Shown: piece by piece, positions 38,981 through 48,031 of the stretch
How positions within the stretch are numbered: position 1 is the first letter of the stretch
Layout of the letters: every line of letters begins with the position of its first letter
NCBI GenBank assembly: GCA_028285265.1
Contig: JANQPX010000018.1
Coordinates: forward strand, 124,001-188,000
Direction of reading: 5' to 3'
Source of the DNA: Geminicoccaceae bacterium
GTDB taxonomy: Bacteria > Pseudomonadota > Alphaproteobacteria > Geminicoccales > Geminicoccaceae
DNA length: 64,000 nucleotides
Notes under the pieces: generated by a model
Database searches by the model: none
The model's input: the letters and a program-made list of their open reading frames with translations, nothing else
What the model was told of the DNA's origin: nothing
Program-made: the position numbers and the translations under genes

Positions 38981-40012
38981 CTACATCACGATCTGCGTCT
39001 TTAGATCCTCTGGCCGTTCAGCGAAACTATCGAACGCGGCCTGGATCCGCTCGAGGGGATAGGCGGCATGCGTGAAGCGAGCTGTGTCGATCCGACCATG
39101 CACGAGCAAAGTCAGCGCGTCGTGCATATCCTCGCGCATCCCGGCGACCGATCCCTTAACTGAATTCTCCTCTAAGATCGTCGTTAGGATATCGAGTGAG
39201 AGAGTCTCCTTCGGTCCCGTCAAACCGAAGGCTGCGAGGTGGCCTCCCTTGCGCATCAATTCGCTCGCCTTAGCGTAGAGCCCGGCATTTCCAACACTCT
39301 CGATCACACAATCGGCGCCGCGGCCATCGGTGGCGTCAAGAACCGTTTGCTTTAAAGCACTCGGATCGCTGACGCCGTAATCGGCGCCTGCTTCTATTGC
39401 CATGTGAACCCGTTCGGTGCTGATGTCAGCCGCGATGATTGGGGCCGCCCCTATCGTGCGCATGAGCTGAACATGCAGATTCCCGATAGGACCGACGCCC
39501 AGGACGAGAACCGATTGGCCGAAGGTCACACGCGCCTTGCGCGCAGCACGAACCACGCATGCAAGCGGTTCGGTTAGCGCCAAAACCTCCACAGGCACCG
39601 ACGTCGGTGCTGGTATCACGAGCTTCGCCGGGACGGCGATGTAATCAGCGAAGGCGCCGTCGATGGTGATGCCCATCTGCTGCATCTCTGGGCAATTCAA
39701 GATCTCGTGGCGGCGGCACCAATAGCAGTGGTCACAGCCGATATTCATGTCGACCACGACGGGTTGACCCTCGTCGAGTCCAACGACATCTGAGCCCAAC
39801 GATGCAACGTGCCCCGTGAACTCATGTCCAGGAATCATCGGCAGCTTGTCGGCAGCGTAGGCGCCATGGAAGATATGCAAGTCGGTACCACAGATACCGG
39901 TGCGGGCCACTTTGATCAGCGCCTCATGTCTTGCGGGTTCGGGACGCGGCACCTGCTTGACCTCGAACCTTCCGGGTTTGATCAAGACAGCTGCCCGCAT
40001 CGTCGCCGTCAC
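38981..40012 (-). CDS. Zinc-dependent alcohol dehydrogenase (MDR superfamily)
   Basis: GICGTDLHIFHGAYAADKLPMIPGHEFTGHVASLG...MNIGCDHCYWCRRHEILNC...VLVLGVGPIGNLHVQLMRTIGA. Confidence 0.93.
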   Translation of the reverse strand: MTATMRAAVLIKPGRFEVKQVPRPEPARHEALIKVARTGICGTDLHIFHGAYAADKLPMIPGHEFTGHVASLGSDVVGLDEGQPVVVDMNIGCDHCYWCRRHEILNCPEMQQMGITIDGAFADYIAVPAKLVIPAPTSVPVEVLALTEPLACVVRAARKARVTFGQSVLVLGVGPIGNLHVQLMRTIGAAPIIAADISTERVHMAIEAGADYGVSDPSALKQTVLDATDGRGADCVIESVGNAGLYAKASELMRKGGHLAAFGLTGPKETLSLDILTTILEENSVKGSVAGMREDMHDALTLLVHGRIDTARFTHAAYPLERIQAAFDSFAERPEDLKTQIVM

Positions 40013-40953
40013 TTGACCACACCTCGGAGCTTGCTTCGATCAATCGTAAGCGCGATTGCCACGATCAGGACGACACCAAACACCATTTGCTGCTGCGTAG
40101 CATCGACTTCCAGATAGACCATAGCGGCGCGGATCACCATGACAATTAACGTGCCGATAGCTGTGTTGAGCACACCACCGACCCCTCCCGTCAGCGGCGT
40201 ACCGCCGACCAGGACCGCAACAATAGCCAGGAGTAAAAAGCCGTTTGCAAGGTTGGCGTCACCGCCAGAAAGCTTCACCGAGAACATCAATCCTGCGATC
40301 GCTGCGAACGTACCGGAGATAGCAAAGGCGAGGATCTTCACGCGATCGACATTGAGACCAGACGCAACCGCAGCAAGCTCCCCCGCACCAACCGCCTTAA
40401 GCGAACGGCCGAAGGTGGTGCGAGTCTGCAGGAACCAGGCCAGGGCCAACAAAAGACCTGCGATGACAAGAGGATGGGGGATGCCGGCGGTCGAGCCAAA
40501 CATCCAGCCGAAGCTTTCGTTGCGTGCTGTCGCATCCATCGAGAGCGCCCGCTCCCCGGAGAGATATTTTGCCGCCGAAAGGGCAACGAAACCCATGGCC
40601 AGGGTTGAGACGAAGGACGGAACATAGAGGCGCGTGGTCACAAAACCGGATATGGCGCCGATGAGAAAACCCGCGAGCACACACACCATCGCGACACCGA
40701 TACCCAAATGGGCGAGATAAACGGTAGCGATGACGGTGATCATATTGGCGACCTGTTGGGCGGAAAGATCAATGCCGCCGATATAAATCGCAAAAGTCAT
40801 ACCGAGCGCCATAATGAAGAGCGGCGCGATATCGGTCACGAGTGACAAGAGGCCCCTTGGATCGAAAAAGCTCGGATTGGCGATGCCGACGATCACCACG
40901 AGCGCTACCAGCGTGATCCAGGGCAGATGCGGCTTGATGGTTTCGAAGTTCAT
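40009..40953 (-). CDS. Sugar-type ABC transporter permease (RbsC-like)
   Basis: FIMALGMTFAIYIGGIDLS...GLNVDRVKILAFAISGTFAAIAGLMFSVKLSGGDANLANGFLLLAIVAVLVGGTPLTGGVGGVLNTAIGTLIV. Confidence 0.93.
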   Translation of the reverse strand: MNFETIKPHLPWITLVALVVIVGIANPSFFDPRGLLSLVTDIAPLFIMALGMTFAIYIGGIDLSAQQVANMITVIATVYLAHLGIGVAMVCVLAGFLIGAISGFVTTRLYVPSFVSTLAMGFVALSAAKYLSGERALSMDATARNESFGWMFGSTAGIPHPLVIAGLLLALAWFLQTRTTFGRSLKAVGAGELAAVASGLNVDRVKILAFAISGTFAAIAGLMFSVKLSGGDANLANGFLLLAIVAVLVGGTPLTGGVGGVLNTAIGTLIVMVIRAAMVYLEVDATQQQMVFGVVLIVAIALTIDRSKLRGVVK

Positions 40954-40962
40954 GAACCTGCC

Positions 40963-42468
40963 TCAGATCATGTGATGGACGAGATCATAGAGCGACGGCT
41001 TGTCACCGGGGTGACCGTCGAAGCGCTTTTGAAACGCGCCATCTTTGATAACGATGATCGTGTGGCTGAGCCCGATTGCCTCCTCTAGCGTATCGGCAAT
41101 CAGGATGATGCCGATCCCGGCCTCGGACATCTCACGCACCATCTCATAGACATCCTCCTTGGCGCCGATGTCGAGGCCACGTGTGGGATGATCGAGGAGG
41201 ATGATATCGGAGCCGCCGGAACGCCATTTTGCCAGGACCACCTTTTGCTGATTGCCGCCTGAAAGCCCACCACAGTCCTTGTATTCGTTTGGGGTCTTGA
41301 TACCCAGCCGCTCGATCCAACTTCGCGCGAGCTTCTTCTCTTCCCCCATGTGCAGCACACCGCCGCTTGCATAGTTGTCCATTTGGCTGAGCGTCATGTT
41401 TTCATAGACGTTCATACCGTTGACGATGCCTTCGACTTTGCGCTCGCGCGGAACGTATCCGACACCACGCTCAACGCCGCCGCTGGCGGTGAAGCGGCTG
41501 ATCGCTTCGCCCTTTATCGTCACTTTGCCGGCACTCGGGGTTTCTAAGCCATAGATCGTACGCAAGATCGCTTCTCGGCCAGAACCCTCCGTGCCGACCA
41601 AGCAGAGCACCTCACCCGCATGCAACGAAAAGCTGATGTTTTTGAAACGGCTACCATTGCTGACATCATCGAACTGCAGCAACACTGTCTCTGAATCATA
41701 GGCACGTTGCTTTTGCTCGCGGTAGTATTCCTTGTCGACGTCGCGACCAACCATCTTGTGCTGAATTACATCGACATCGGCATCATCATGGCCGACCACG
41801 TCGACGACCTCACCATCTTTCATAACGTAGATGCGATCGCTGAGCTCGAGGACCTCATCCATGCGGTGGCTCACGAAAATGAAGGACGCTCGCTTCGTGA
41901 GGTCGCGCACGAGTCGAAAGAGGAGTTCGACTTCCTCTTTCGCAAGAACGGAGGTGGGCTCATCCAGAAGGATCACGAGATCGCCGTCGACCCGTTCCTC
42001 CAATGTCAGAACTTTAGCCAACTCAACCAATTGTCGCTGCGCAAAGGAAAGTTTCGAGGTGACTGTGGCGGGGTCGATGTCAAGTTTAACCTTGGCAAGC
42101 TGCTTACTTGCAGCTCCGGCCATTGTCTTCCAGTCAATCACGCCGAACTTTACGAATTGCTGCTCGAAGCCGAGAAAAATGTTCTCCATCACCGTGAGAT
42201 TGGTGATCAGAGATTGTTCTTGAAACACCATCCCGATGCCATGATCCATGGCCTGGCGCGGATTCTGGAATCGCACGGTGGTGCCGTCAATTGTGATGCT
42301 GCCGCCATCGGGTTGATAGGCGCCGTAGATCACTTTCATGAGTGTCGACTTGCCAGCGCCATTTTCGCCGACGAGGCCGACGATCTCACCACGATTGACT
42401 TTGAAGTCAACTGCCTTCAGCGCGTGCACGCCTGGGAAATGTTTGTCGACCTTCTTCAGTTCATACAT
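40963..42468 (-). CDS. Sugar-type ABC transporter ATP-binding protein (RbsA/MglA-like, two NBDs)
   Basis: KHFPGVHALKAVDFKVNRGEIVGLVGENGAGKSTLMKVIYG...LSFAQRQLVELAKVL...LSGGNQQKVVLAKW. Confidence 0.97.
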   Translation of the reverse strand: MYELKKVDKHFPGVHALKAVDFKVNRGEIVGLVGENGAGKSTLMKVIYGAYQPDGGSITIDGTTVRFQNPRQAMDHGIGMVFQEQSLITNLTVMENIFLGFEQQFVKFGVIDWKTMAGAASKQLAKVKLDIDPATVTSKLSFAQRQLVELAKVLTLEERVDGDLVILLDEPTSVLAKEEVELLFRLVRDLTKRASFIFVSHRMDEVLELSDRIYVMKDGEVVDVVGHDDADVDVIQHKMVGRDVDKEYYREQKQRAYDSETVLLQFDDVSNGSRFKNISFSLHAGEVLCLVGTEGSGREAILRTIYGLETPSAGKVTIKGEAISRFTASGGVERGVGYVPRERKVEGIVNGMNVYENMTLSQMDNYASGGVLHMGEEKKLARSWIERLGIKTPNEYKDCGGLSGGNQQKVVLAKWRSGGSDIILLDHPTRGLDIGAKEDVYEMVREMSEAGIGIILIADTLEEAIGLSHTIIVIKDGAFQKRFDGHPGDKPSLYDLVHHMI

Positions 42469-42478
42469 CGCCCGCCCC

Positions 42479-43522
42479 CTATTTCACGAAGCTGACGGAT
42501 TTGCGATCCGTAGAAAGCACGACCGCAATGATGACGAGGAGGCCAAGCACGCCGTCTTGGATGTAACCTGGAAGGCCGATCACCACCATGCCGTTGTTGA
42601 TGACATTGACGACCAGAACGCCGACCAACGTGTTCCAGACGCCGCCGATACCCCCCCATAGAGCCGTGCCGCCGACGACAACAGCCGTGATTGAGATGAA
42701 CATGAAGTTGTTGCCTGTCGCGGTCTCGGCAATCCCGATGCGACCGACCGCAAGGAGGGCGCCAACGGCGAAGAAGATGCCGGCGAGCGTAAAGCCTAAG
42801 ATACGCACGCGCTCGACGTTCAAGCCACTCGCATGAGCGAGCTCCTCACCGCCGCCAACAGCATAGAAGTTGCGGCCAAGTGTTGTTCGCGACTGGATGA
42901 ACCAGGCGATGACAAGAAACGCGAGCGCCACATAGCACATGATCGGAAAGTTGAACCAGCGCTCGGTCAGCAAGGCGCGGAAGAGTTCATCTTCCACACG
43001 AATGCGGTCGCCGCCGGTCAAGAGCAGAGCAAAGCCGGTGCCGACGAAGCCCATAGCAAGGCTAGCCATGAAGGATGGGATCTTGAGCCGGACGTGAATC
43101 AGCCCGTTGATGAACCCCATGACCGCACCGACCAACATGGCGAGCGGAATTGCGAAAATAGCGAAGCTTGCAACAGTCCCACCCCAGGCGAGGAAGGCGA
43201 AGGCGAAGATAACGGCGCAGACAGAGATCGTGCCTTCCATACTGAGATCGATCGAACCCATGATAATAATGAAGGTGACGCCGACAGCCACCATCAGGGC
43301 TGGGCTCGCCGCGACGAAGATGCGGGCGGCATTGCGGATCGAGAAAAACCGACTGTCGATAAGATAAATGTGGTCTTTACCCTCGCGGACGTCCTCGAGC
43401 CACTCGAAGAAGGGAAAAAGCAGCATCAAAACGGCGAGAACGAGCAGTGGTGCCCATTTGATGATCCGTTCTCTTGTCAGGAACGTGTCCATCTGCGGCG
43501 ACTGGATCGCGATGTCGGTCAT
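42479..43522 (-). CDS. Sugar-type ABC transporter permease
   Basis: VGVTFIIIMGSIDLSMEGTISV...GLNVERVRILGFTLAGIFFAVGALLAVGRIGIAETATGNNFMFISITAVVVGGTALWGGIGG. Confidence 0.93.
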   Translation of the reverse strand: MTDIAIQSPQMDTFLTRERIIKWAPLLVLAVLMLLFPFFEWLEDVREGKDHIYLIDSRFFSIRNAARIFVAASPALMVAVGVTFIIIMGSIDLSMEGTISVCAVIFAFAFLAWGGTVASFAIFAIPLAMLVGAVMGFINGLIHVRLKIPSFMASLAMGFVGTGFALLLTGGDRIRVEDELFRALLTERWFNFPIMCYVALAFLVIAWFIQSRTTLGRNFYAVGGGEELAHASGLNVERVRILGFTLAGIFFAVGALLAVGRIGIAETATGNNFMFISITAVVVGGTALWGGIGGVWNTLVGVLVVNVINNGMVVIGLPGYIQDGVLGLLVIIAVVLSTDRKSVSFVK

Positions 43523-43560
43523 GGTCCGGGCACCCCAAAGGGCTATCCTTTAGAGGACGA

Positions 43561-43631
43561 AAGGTCGTCTTCGACCTTGGAAAAATACCGGTTGGCCAAG
43601 GTAGGACGCGGCCGAGGTATCGGCCGCGTCC
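43561..43631 (-). other. Tandem intercistronic hairpins between binding-protein and permease genes
   Basis: GGACGCGGCCGA-GGTA-TCGGCCGCGTCC (43604-43631) and AAGGTCG-TCTT-CGACCTT (43561-43578), both perfect; lie between the 43638 stop and the 43522 start. Confidence 0.65.
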
Positions 43632-43637
43632 ACGATC

Positions 43638-44744
43638 TTACTTGTACTGAATCTGGCCGTTCGAAGGACCCCAAAAATCGGTCCAGTCATAGGTCGGCAC
43701 ATTGTCGAGATAGTTCGCCTTAAAGTCCAAGGCATCTTCTGGCGTGACCATGATCGTCGGACCATAGAACTCACGATGTTCGTTCGGTTCTTCCGACGGC
43801 TTAAAGGCGCCCGTAGCCGCATGATAAGCGAGCGATGCTGTGACACCACCGCCCCAATGCGGGTTCGTGAAGACCGTCGCTAGAATCTTTCCCTCGGCGA
43901 CCAAGCCAACCGCTTGTGGATTGCCATCATACGTCACGATCGGGATGTCCATCCCTTCGGCGCGCAAGGCCTCAAGCACGCCATAACCGATGGTGTCGTT
44001 GGCGCAATGCACACCCGTAATCTCGTCGCCATACCGTGTGATAAATGACGACATGATCTGATTGGCTTTCTGGGTGTCCCAATCCGCCGGCTGCGAGTCG
44101 AGAAGTTCGACATCAGGGTAGTCCTTGAGCGCATTCTTCAGGCCGTCAAGTCGCTCGATCGCTGGGTTGTTTGAAGCGATCCCGCCAAGATGAACGACGC
44201 CGCCTTTCCCGCCCATGGCATCCAATAGAATGCGCGCGGTCTGCTCAGCAGGCTTTTCGTCTGACCAGGTCATGTGGCTGACATAGTTGTCGCCGAAATC
44301 CCAGGGATGTAGATCGTCCGTCTTGTTCCAAAGAGTCGAAACATAAGCACCAGCTTCGACACACGCTTCAACGACGGGACGCGCGTTTGGCGCATCATTG
44401 GTGTCGATCGCAAGGGCCAGATCGCCATTGGTTTTAGCCAATAAGGCTTTGACGTCGGCAAGCGACTTTTCAGACGAACCTTCATTGATCAGGTGCGTAA
44501 GGGCGTCTTTGGATTTGCCAAGGCTTTCGATGAAGGCTTCGCCACCCGAGACAATCTCATTCCAATAGGGATTGGTACGATTACGATAGCTCCAAGCGAT
44601 CGTCGGATCGGCGATGGCTGCCCTGGCCATGCCTGGGCCCATGAGGCCGGTGGCGGCTAGACCGCCCACGCCATAGGCTGAGGCAAGCAAGAGATTGCGA
44701 CGATTGATCGTCTCCTGCTCGATATACTTCTTAATAAACGACAT
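43638..44744 (-). CDS. Sugar-type ABC transporter substrate-binding protein (Peripla_BP_4-like)
   Basis: N-terminal RRNLLLASAYGVGGLAATGLMGPGMARA (Tat-like signal), IAWSYRNRTNPYWNEIVSGGEAFIESLG...GVHCANDTIGYGVLEALRAEGMDIPIVTYDGNPQAVGLVAEGKILATV. Confidence 0.9.
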   Translation of the reverse strand: MSFIKKYIEQETINRRNLLLASAYGVGGLAATGLMGPGMARAAIADPTIAWSYRNRTNPYWNEIVSGGEAFIESLGKSKDALTHLINEGSSEKSLADVKALLAKTNGDLALAIDTNDAPNARPVVEACVEAGAYVSTLWNKTDDLHPWDFGDNYVSHMTWSDEKPAEQTARILLDAMGGKGGVVHLGGIASNNPAIERLDGLKNALKDYPDVELLDSQPADWDTQKANQIMSSFITRYGDEITGVHCANDTIGYGVLEALRAEGMDIPIVTYDGNPQAVGLVAEGKILATVFTNPHWGGGVTASLAYHAATGAFKPSEEPNEHREFYGPTIMVTPEDALDFKANYLDNVPTYDWTDFWGPSNGQIQYK

Positions 44745-44856
44745 AGAGAACCTCCCATTTCCACGCAGCCTCCATTCGAGGCCTCAGTCTCGTTTCCCTG
44801 ACAGTCGGTCACCAAGCGACGCTCTTGAAGAAGAAATTGCGCCGTTGATTCGATCG

Positions 44857-44876
44857 GTAACGCACCAGTTAGTTAC
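44857..44876. promoter_or_regulatory. Putative TetR-type operator, site 6 (between ABC operon and tetR)
   Basis: GTAACGC-AC-CAGTTAG overlapping TAGTTAC; divergent promoter region. Confidence 0.6.
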
Positions 44877-44991
44877 TTTTAATTTCTTTTCCGTGTCAAG
44901 TCCACTATAACTGTGCCTGCAAGGTTTGGACTCGGAGTATGGAAACTAGATGCAGACCGCTCGGAACAAGATCGAAAGGGGCGAGGCACCT

Positions 44992-45624
44992 ATGCCAAGA
45001 AAGAAGCCGCGCGCTCGCGATGCGGATGCGACCAAGGCTCGTATTCTGGCTGCCGCCAAATCAGAATTTGCACGCCTCGGCCTGGCTGGCGCTCGGGTCG
45101 ACGAGATCGCAGAGAAGGCAAGCGCCAACAAACGGATGATCTATCATTATTTCGGCAGCAAAGAGGACCTTTTCCAGGTCGTGCTGGAAGAAGCTTATCT
45201 AGACATACGTAGCGCCGAACAGGAGCTTGACCTTGATCATCTAGCCCCGCGTGACGCGTTGGAAACGCTGGTACGCTTTACCTGGGACTACTATCTCGAC
45301 AATCCTGAATTCATTACGCTCGTCAACAGCGCTAATCTGCACAGAGGCCGTCATCTGGAGAATTCGGAACGCCTGCGTACGGCAAGTCGTCGCTTCGTCA
45401 ACATGGTGCGCAGCATTTTGGACCGTGGCGTCGCAGAGGGTGTGTTCCGTCCTGGCATTGATCCCGTGCAGCTCAATATCACCATCGCCGCTATCGGCTA
45501 CTACTATCTAACCAACCGTTTCACAGGTGGCATTTTGTTCGAACGCAACTTTATGGCCAAGAAGGCCCTCGGTCAGCGGCTTGACTTCAACATCGATACT
45601 GTCATGCGGCTGGTCCAGGCTTGA
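44992..45624 (+). CDS. TetR/AcrR family transcriptional regulator
   Basis: ATKARILAAAKSEFARLGLAGARVDEIAEKASANKRMIYHYFGSKEDLFQVVLEEAY, a canonical TetR HTH; C-terminal TetR_C domain. Confidence 0.93.
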   Translation: MPRKKPRARDADATKARILAAAKSEFARLGLAGARVDEIAEKASANKRMIYHYFGSKEDLFQVVLEEAYLDIRSAEQELDLDHLAPRDALETLVRFTWDYYLDNPEFITLVNSANLHRGRHLENSERLRTASRRFVNMVRSILDRGVAEGVFRPGIDPVQLNITIAAIGYYYLTNRFTGGILFERNFMAKKALGQRLDFNIDTVMRLVQA

Positions 45625-45775
45625 ACGAGCACCGGTAAGAACAGACAGAAATGACCCACTCACGACCATGCGTTTACCCCCCGGAGCCTCCTTCATCGAT
45701 CGAAGCCTACGGGACCCGGCAGCATGTCCAGGTTTGATGAGCCCCTCAACACTTAACATCGAAGAGAAGTGGCAT

Positions 45776-46060
45776 TCATCCCCAGCGCATCAGGCCCAAA
45801 ATCGCCGATGCTGCGTAGAAGAACCGGAGCGTGAGAAACGCCCAACGCCGGTCAATGACGCCCCAGGCTGCAAAGAGACCCGATGAAACAAGGAGGAGGG
45901 TGAAGCCCATCACTTCATTGCCGGTGTTTGAGGCGATCAAGAGCGCATAGGCCATGGCGAGCAATGACCCCGTCACCTCAAACGTGGTGATCAAACGGCG
46001 CTGGTAACGAGCTGCTTCTGGCATCATGCGCTGGTCCGTAATGCTGATTGCTAGAGACAA
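45776..46060 (-). CDS. Small membrane protein, hypothetical
   Basis: 94 aa with three hydrophobic segments (VTGSLLAMAYALLIASNTG; VMGFTLLLVSSGLFAAWGVI; FFYAASAILGLMRWG). Confidence 0.5.
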   Translation of the reverse strand: MSLAISITDQRMMPEAARYQRRLITTFEVTGSLLAMAYALLIASNTGNEVMGFTLLLVSSGLFAAWGVIDRRWAFLTLRFFYAASAILGLMRWG

Positions 46061-46063
46061 CAG

Positions 46064-46918
46064 TCACGTCGCTGCTTGAGATGCCAAGAAATCGACGAGG
46101 TGTCGGCCGATCTCATCGGGCTTATCCTCCATCGCGAAATGCCCACAGTCCTTGAGAATATGAAGCTTGGCGTTGGGAATGGCATCGTGGAGTTTTTGGG
46201 CCCAAGCCACGACCTGCCAAGCGTCGTCCTCCCCCCAGATGATCTGCACAGGCAACGCCGCAAGCTCGTTCAATCGGTTTGAAATCTCGAGCGTGTGTTT
46301 TGGGTCGTAGTGTCTGATCTGATGCTGGAACAGGCTGCCCTGCCCGATCGGACCTGAGATATAGCTGAGATAGACCTCCAGAGCCGATTCCTTCAGGTTC
46401 TGTTTGTCGTTCACTGCGGAAAGAAGCCATTCGCGAAAATGCTGCCGGTGCTCCACGCCGGGCTTCGCGATTAAGGTTTCCACCCCCTCCTGCATCTGCT
46501 CATGGGTGCGCTTCGATGGCCAGCTATCGAAACTGCAGACATCGATCAAGGTAAGAGATCTCAAACGTTCCGGCGAAAACACTGCATATCGCTGGGCGAT
46601 CGCACCCCCGATATCATGCGCGATGATATGGGCATCCTTCAGGCCCCAATGCCCCATCAATCCTTCTAGAATAGGTACCTGTCCGGTCACAGATGTGTCG
46701 ACGTCACCGCTCCAGGGACGTTCGGAAAGGCCAAAACCGAGCAAATCATAAAGGTGAACCCGATAACCTGCCTCAATCAGGGCCGGGAGATTGTTTCGCC
46801 AGATGTAGGACGACGACGGTGTGCCATGGATAAGGACCACCGGTTCGCCCTCGCCATGCACACCGAAGGCGATGCGAGCATTGTTGATAAGGACATGGCT
46901 GTCGACGAGAGGCGTCAT
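46064..46918 (-). CDS. Alpha/beta fold hydrolase (epoxide hydrolase/dehalogenase-like)
   Basis: VVLIHGTPSSSYIWRNNLPALIEAGYRVHLYDLLGFGLS...IIAHDIGGAIAQRYAV...VQIIWGEDDAW...DCGHFAMEDKPDEIGR. Confidence 0.9.
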   Translation of the reverse strand: MTPLVDSHVLINNARIAFGVHGEGEPVVLIHGTPSSSYIWRNNLPALIEAGYRVHLYDLLGFGLSERPWSGDVDTSVTGQVPILEGLMGHWGLKDAHIIAHDIGGAIAQRYAVFSPERLRSLTLIDVCSFDSWPSKRTHEQMQEGVETLIAKPGVEHRQHFREWLLSAVNDKQNLKESALEVYLSYISGPIGQGSLFQHQIRHYDPKHTLEISNRLNELAALPVQIIWGEDDAWQVVAWAQKLHDAIPNAKLHILKDCGHFAMEDKPDEIGRHLVDFLASQAAT

Positions 46919-46970
46919 GGATCGGACTCCGTGTCTCAAGGGATGACAGCAGTGTGGTTCAGCAAGCACT

Positions 46971-46998
46971 AATCATCAAATGAATTGATTTGATGATT
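46971..46998. promoter_or_regulatory. Perfect inverted repeat between divergent hydrolase and LysR genes (candidate LysR operator)
   Basis: AATCATCAAAT-GAATTG-ATTTGATGATT, 11-bp perfect arms. Confidence 0.7.
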
Positions 46999-47045
46999 TC
47001 ATCGAAATTTGTCATGTTCAATCGATCCAGAGGAGGATCACACCG

Positions 47046-47921
47046 ATGTCCCGTCGTCTTGATATCGATGCGCTGAGAGCGCTTCAGGCGATTGCTGTGC
47101 GTGGCGGTGTCACGCGAGCAGCCGACCATCTGTCGCTGTCGCAGTCCGCCGTCAGTCACAAAATCAAACGTCTGGAGGAGAGTCTTGGTTGCAACCTGCT
47201 CAACAGGAAACCTGGAACGCCTCTGCTCACGGAGGCTGGTCAACGTTTGCTCGGATACGCAAGTCGGATTCTCAGTTTGCACGACGAAGCGCTTCAGGCC
47301 CTAAGCAAGCGAACGCTATCGGGAAAAATCCGCCTTGGCATGACCGAAGATACCACCAGCAGCGGCCTTGCCCGTGTTCTAGGTCGGTTCACACGGCTCT
47401 TCCCCGAGGTTTCGGTTCGGACCCAGGTTGCACAAAGCCTAACGCTTCAAGGCGACTTGAAAAGTGGGACAATCGACCTTGCGGTCATGCAGGTTTTTAC
47501 CCGGGATATTGGTCCACGAGATCTCGTACTCTATCGAGACCGCCTGGTATGGGCCAAGTCGATCGATCTGGAGCTCGATTGGGATCACCCTATTCCATTT
47601 CTGTCTTACGACAACGCGTGTTTCTATCGACAGTGGATGCTAGAGCAGGAAGCGTCGACTGGTCTTGCCTTCGAGACCGTTCTTGAGTGTTCGAGCAATG
47701 CCGGCATCATCGCGGGAGTCGATTCCGGCTTGGGCGTTGCGATCCTCAATCAAAGGCATGTTAGCAAGGAGATGGACGTGTTGATTGAGCGCTTACCTCA
47801 ACCACCGGACATCGCCTACATCGTGCGGATATCTGAAATCGCTGCATCGATCGCGGTTCAAGCTCTCGCAGAAGAAATCCAACGAGAAGCGGCCGATACC
47901 ATGCAGCGCGATGCTGCCTGA
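47046..47921 (+). CDS. LysR family transcriptional regulator
   Basis: RRLDIDALRALQAIAVRGGVTRAADHLSLSQSAVSHKIKRLEESLGCNLLNRKPGTPLLTEAGQRLL. Confidence 0.93.
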   Translation: MSRRLDIDALRALQAIAVRGGVTRAADHLSLSQSAVSHKIKRLEESLGCNLLNRKPGTPLLTEAGQRLLGYASRILSLHDEALQALSKRTLSGKIRLGMTEDTTSSGLARVLGRFTRLFPEVSVRTQVAQSLTLQGDLKSGTIDLAVMQVFTRDIGPRDLVLYRDRLVWAKSIDLELDWDHPIPFLSYDNACFYRQWMLEQEASTGLAFETVLECSSNAGIIAGVDSGLGVAILNQRHVSKEMDVLIERLPQPPDIAYIVRISEIAASIAVQALAEEIQREAADTMQRDAA

Positions 47922-48031
47922 CGTCGGGTCAGGTCTCGATATCCCCCCCCTTTGAGAAGTGATGTGAACGATCCAAGGCGACCGTCATGCCGGTTCTATC
48001 TTCGCTGCAACAGTACCCCCGCTATTGCCAC

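Noticed and set aside
41707-42495. 262-aa plus-strand ORF
   Set aside because: Antisense to the well-supported RbsA-like ATPase gene (40963-42468); no recognisable domain.
42833-43723. 296-aa plus-strand ORF (MSELLTAANSIEVAAKCC...)
   Set aside because: Antisense to the ABC permease (42479-43522) and the end of the binding-protein gene; highly charged, low-complexity translation typical of a shadow ORF.
46064-46918. Second haloalkane dehalogenase
   Set aside because: Overall dehalogenase/epoxide-hydrolase-like fold, but the residue after the nucleophile Asp is Ile (HDIGG) rather than the halide-binding Trp (HDWG), so only a general alpha/beta hydrolase call is supported.
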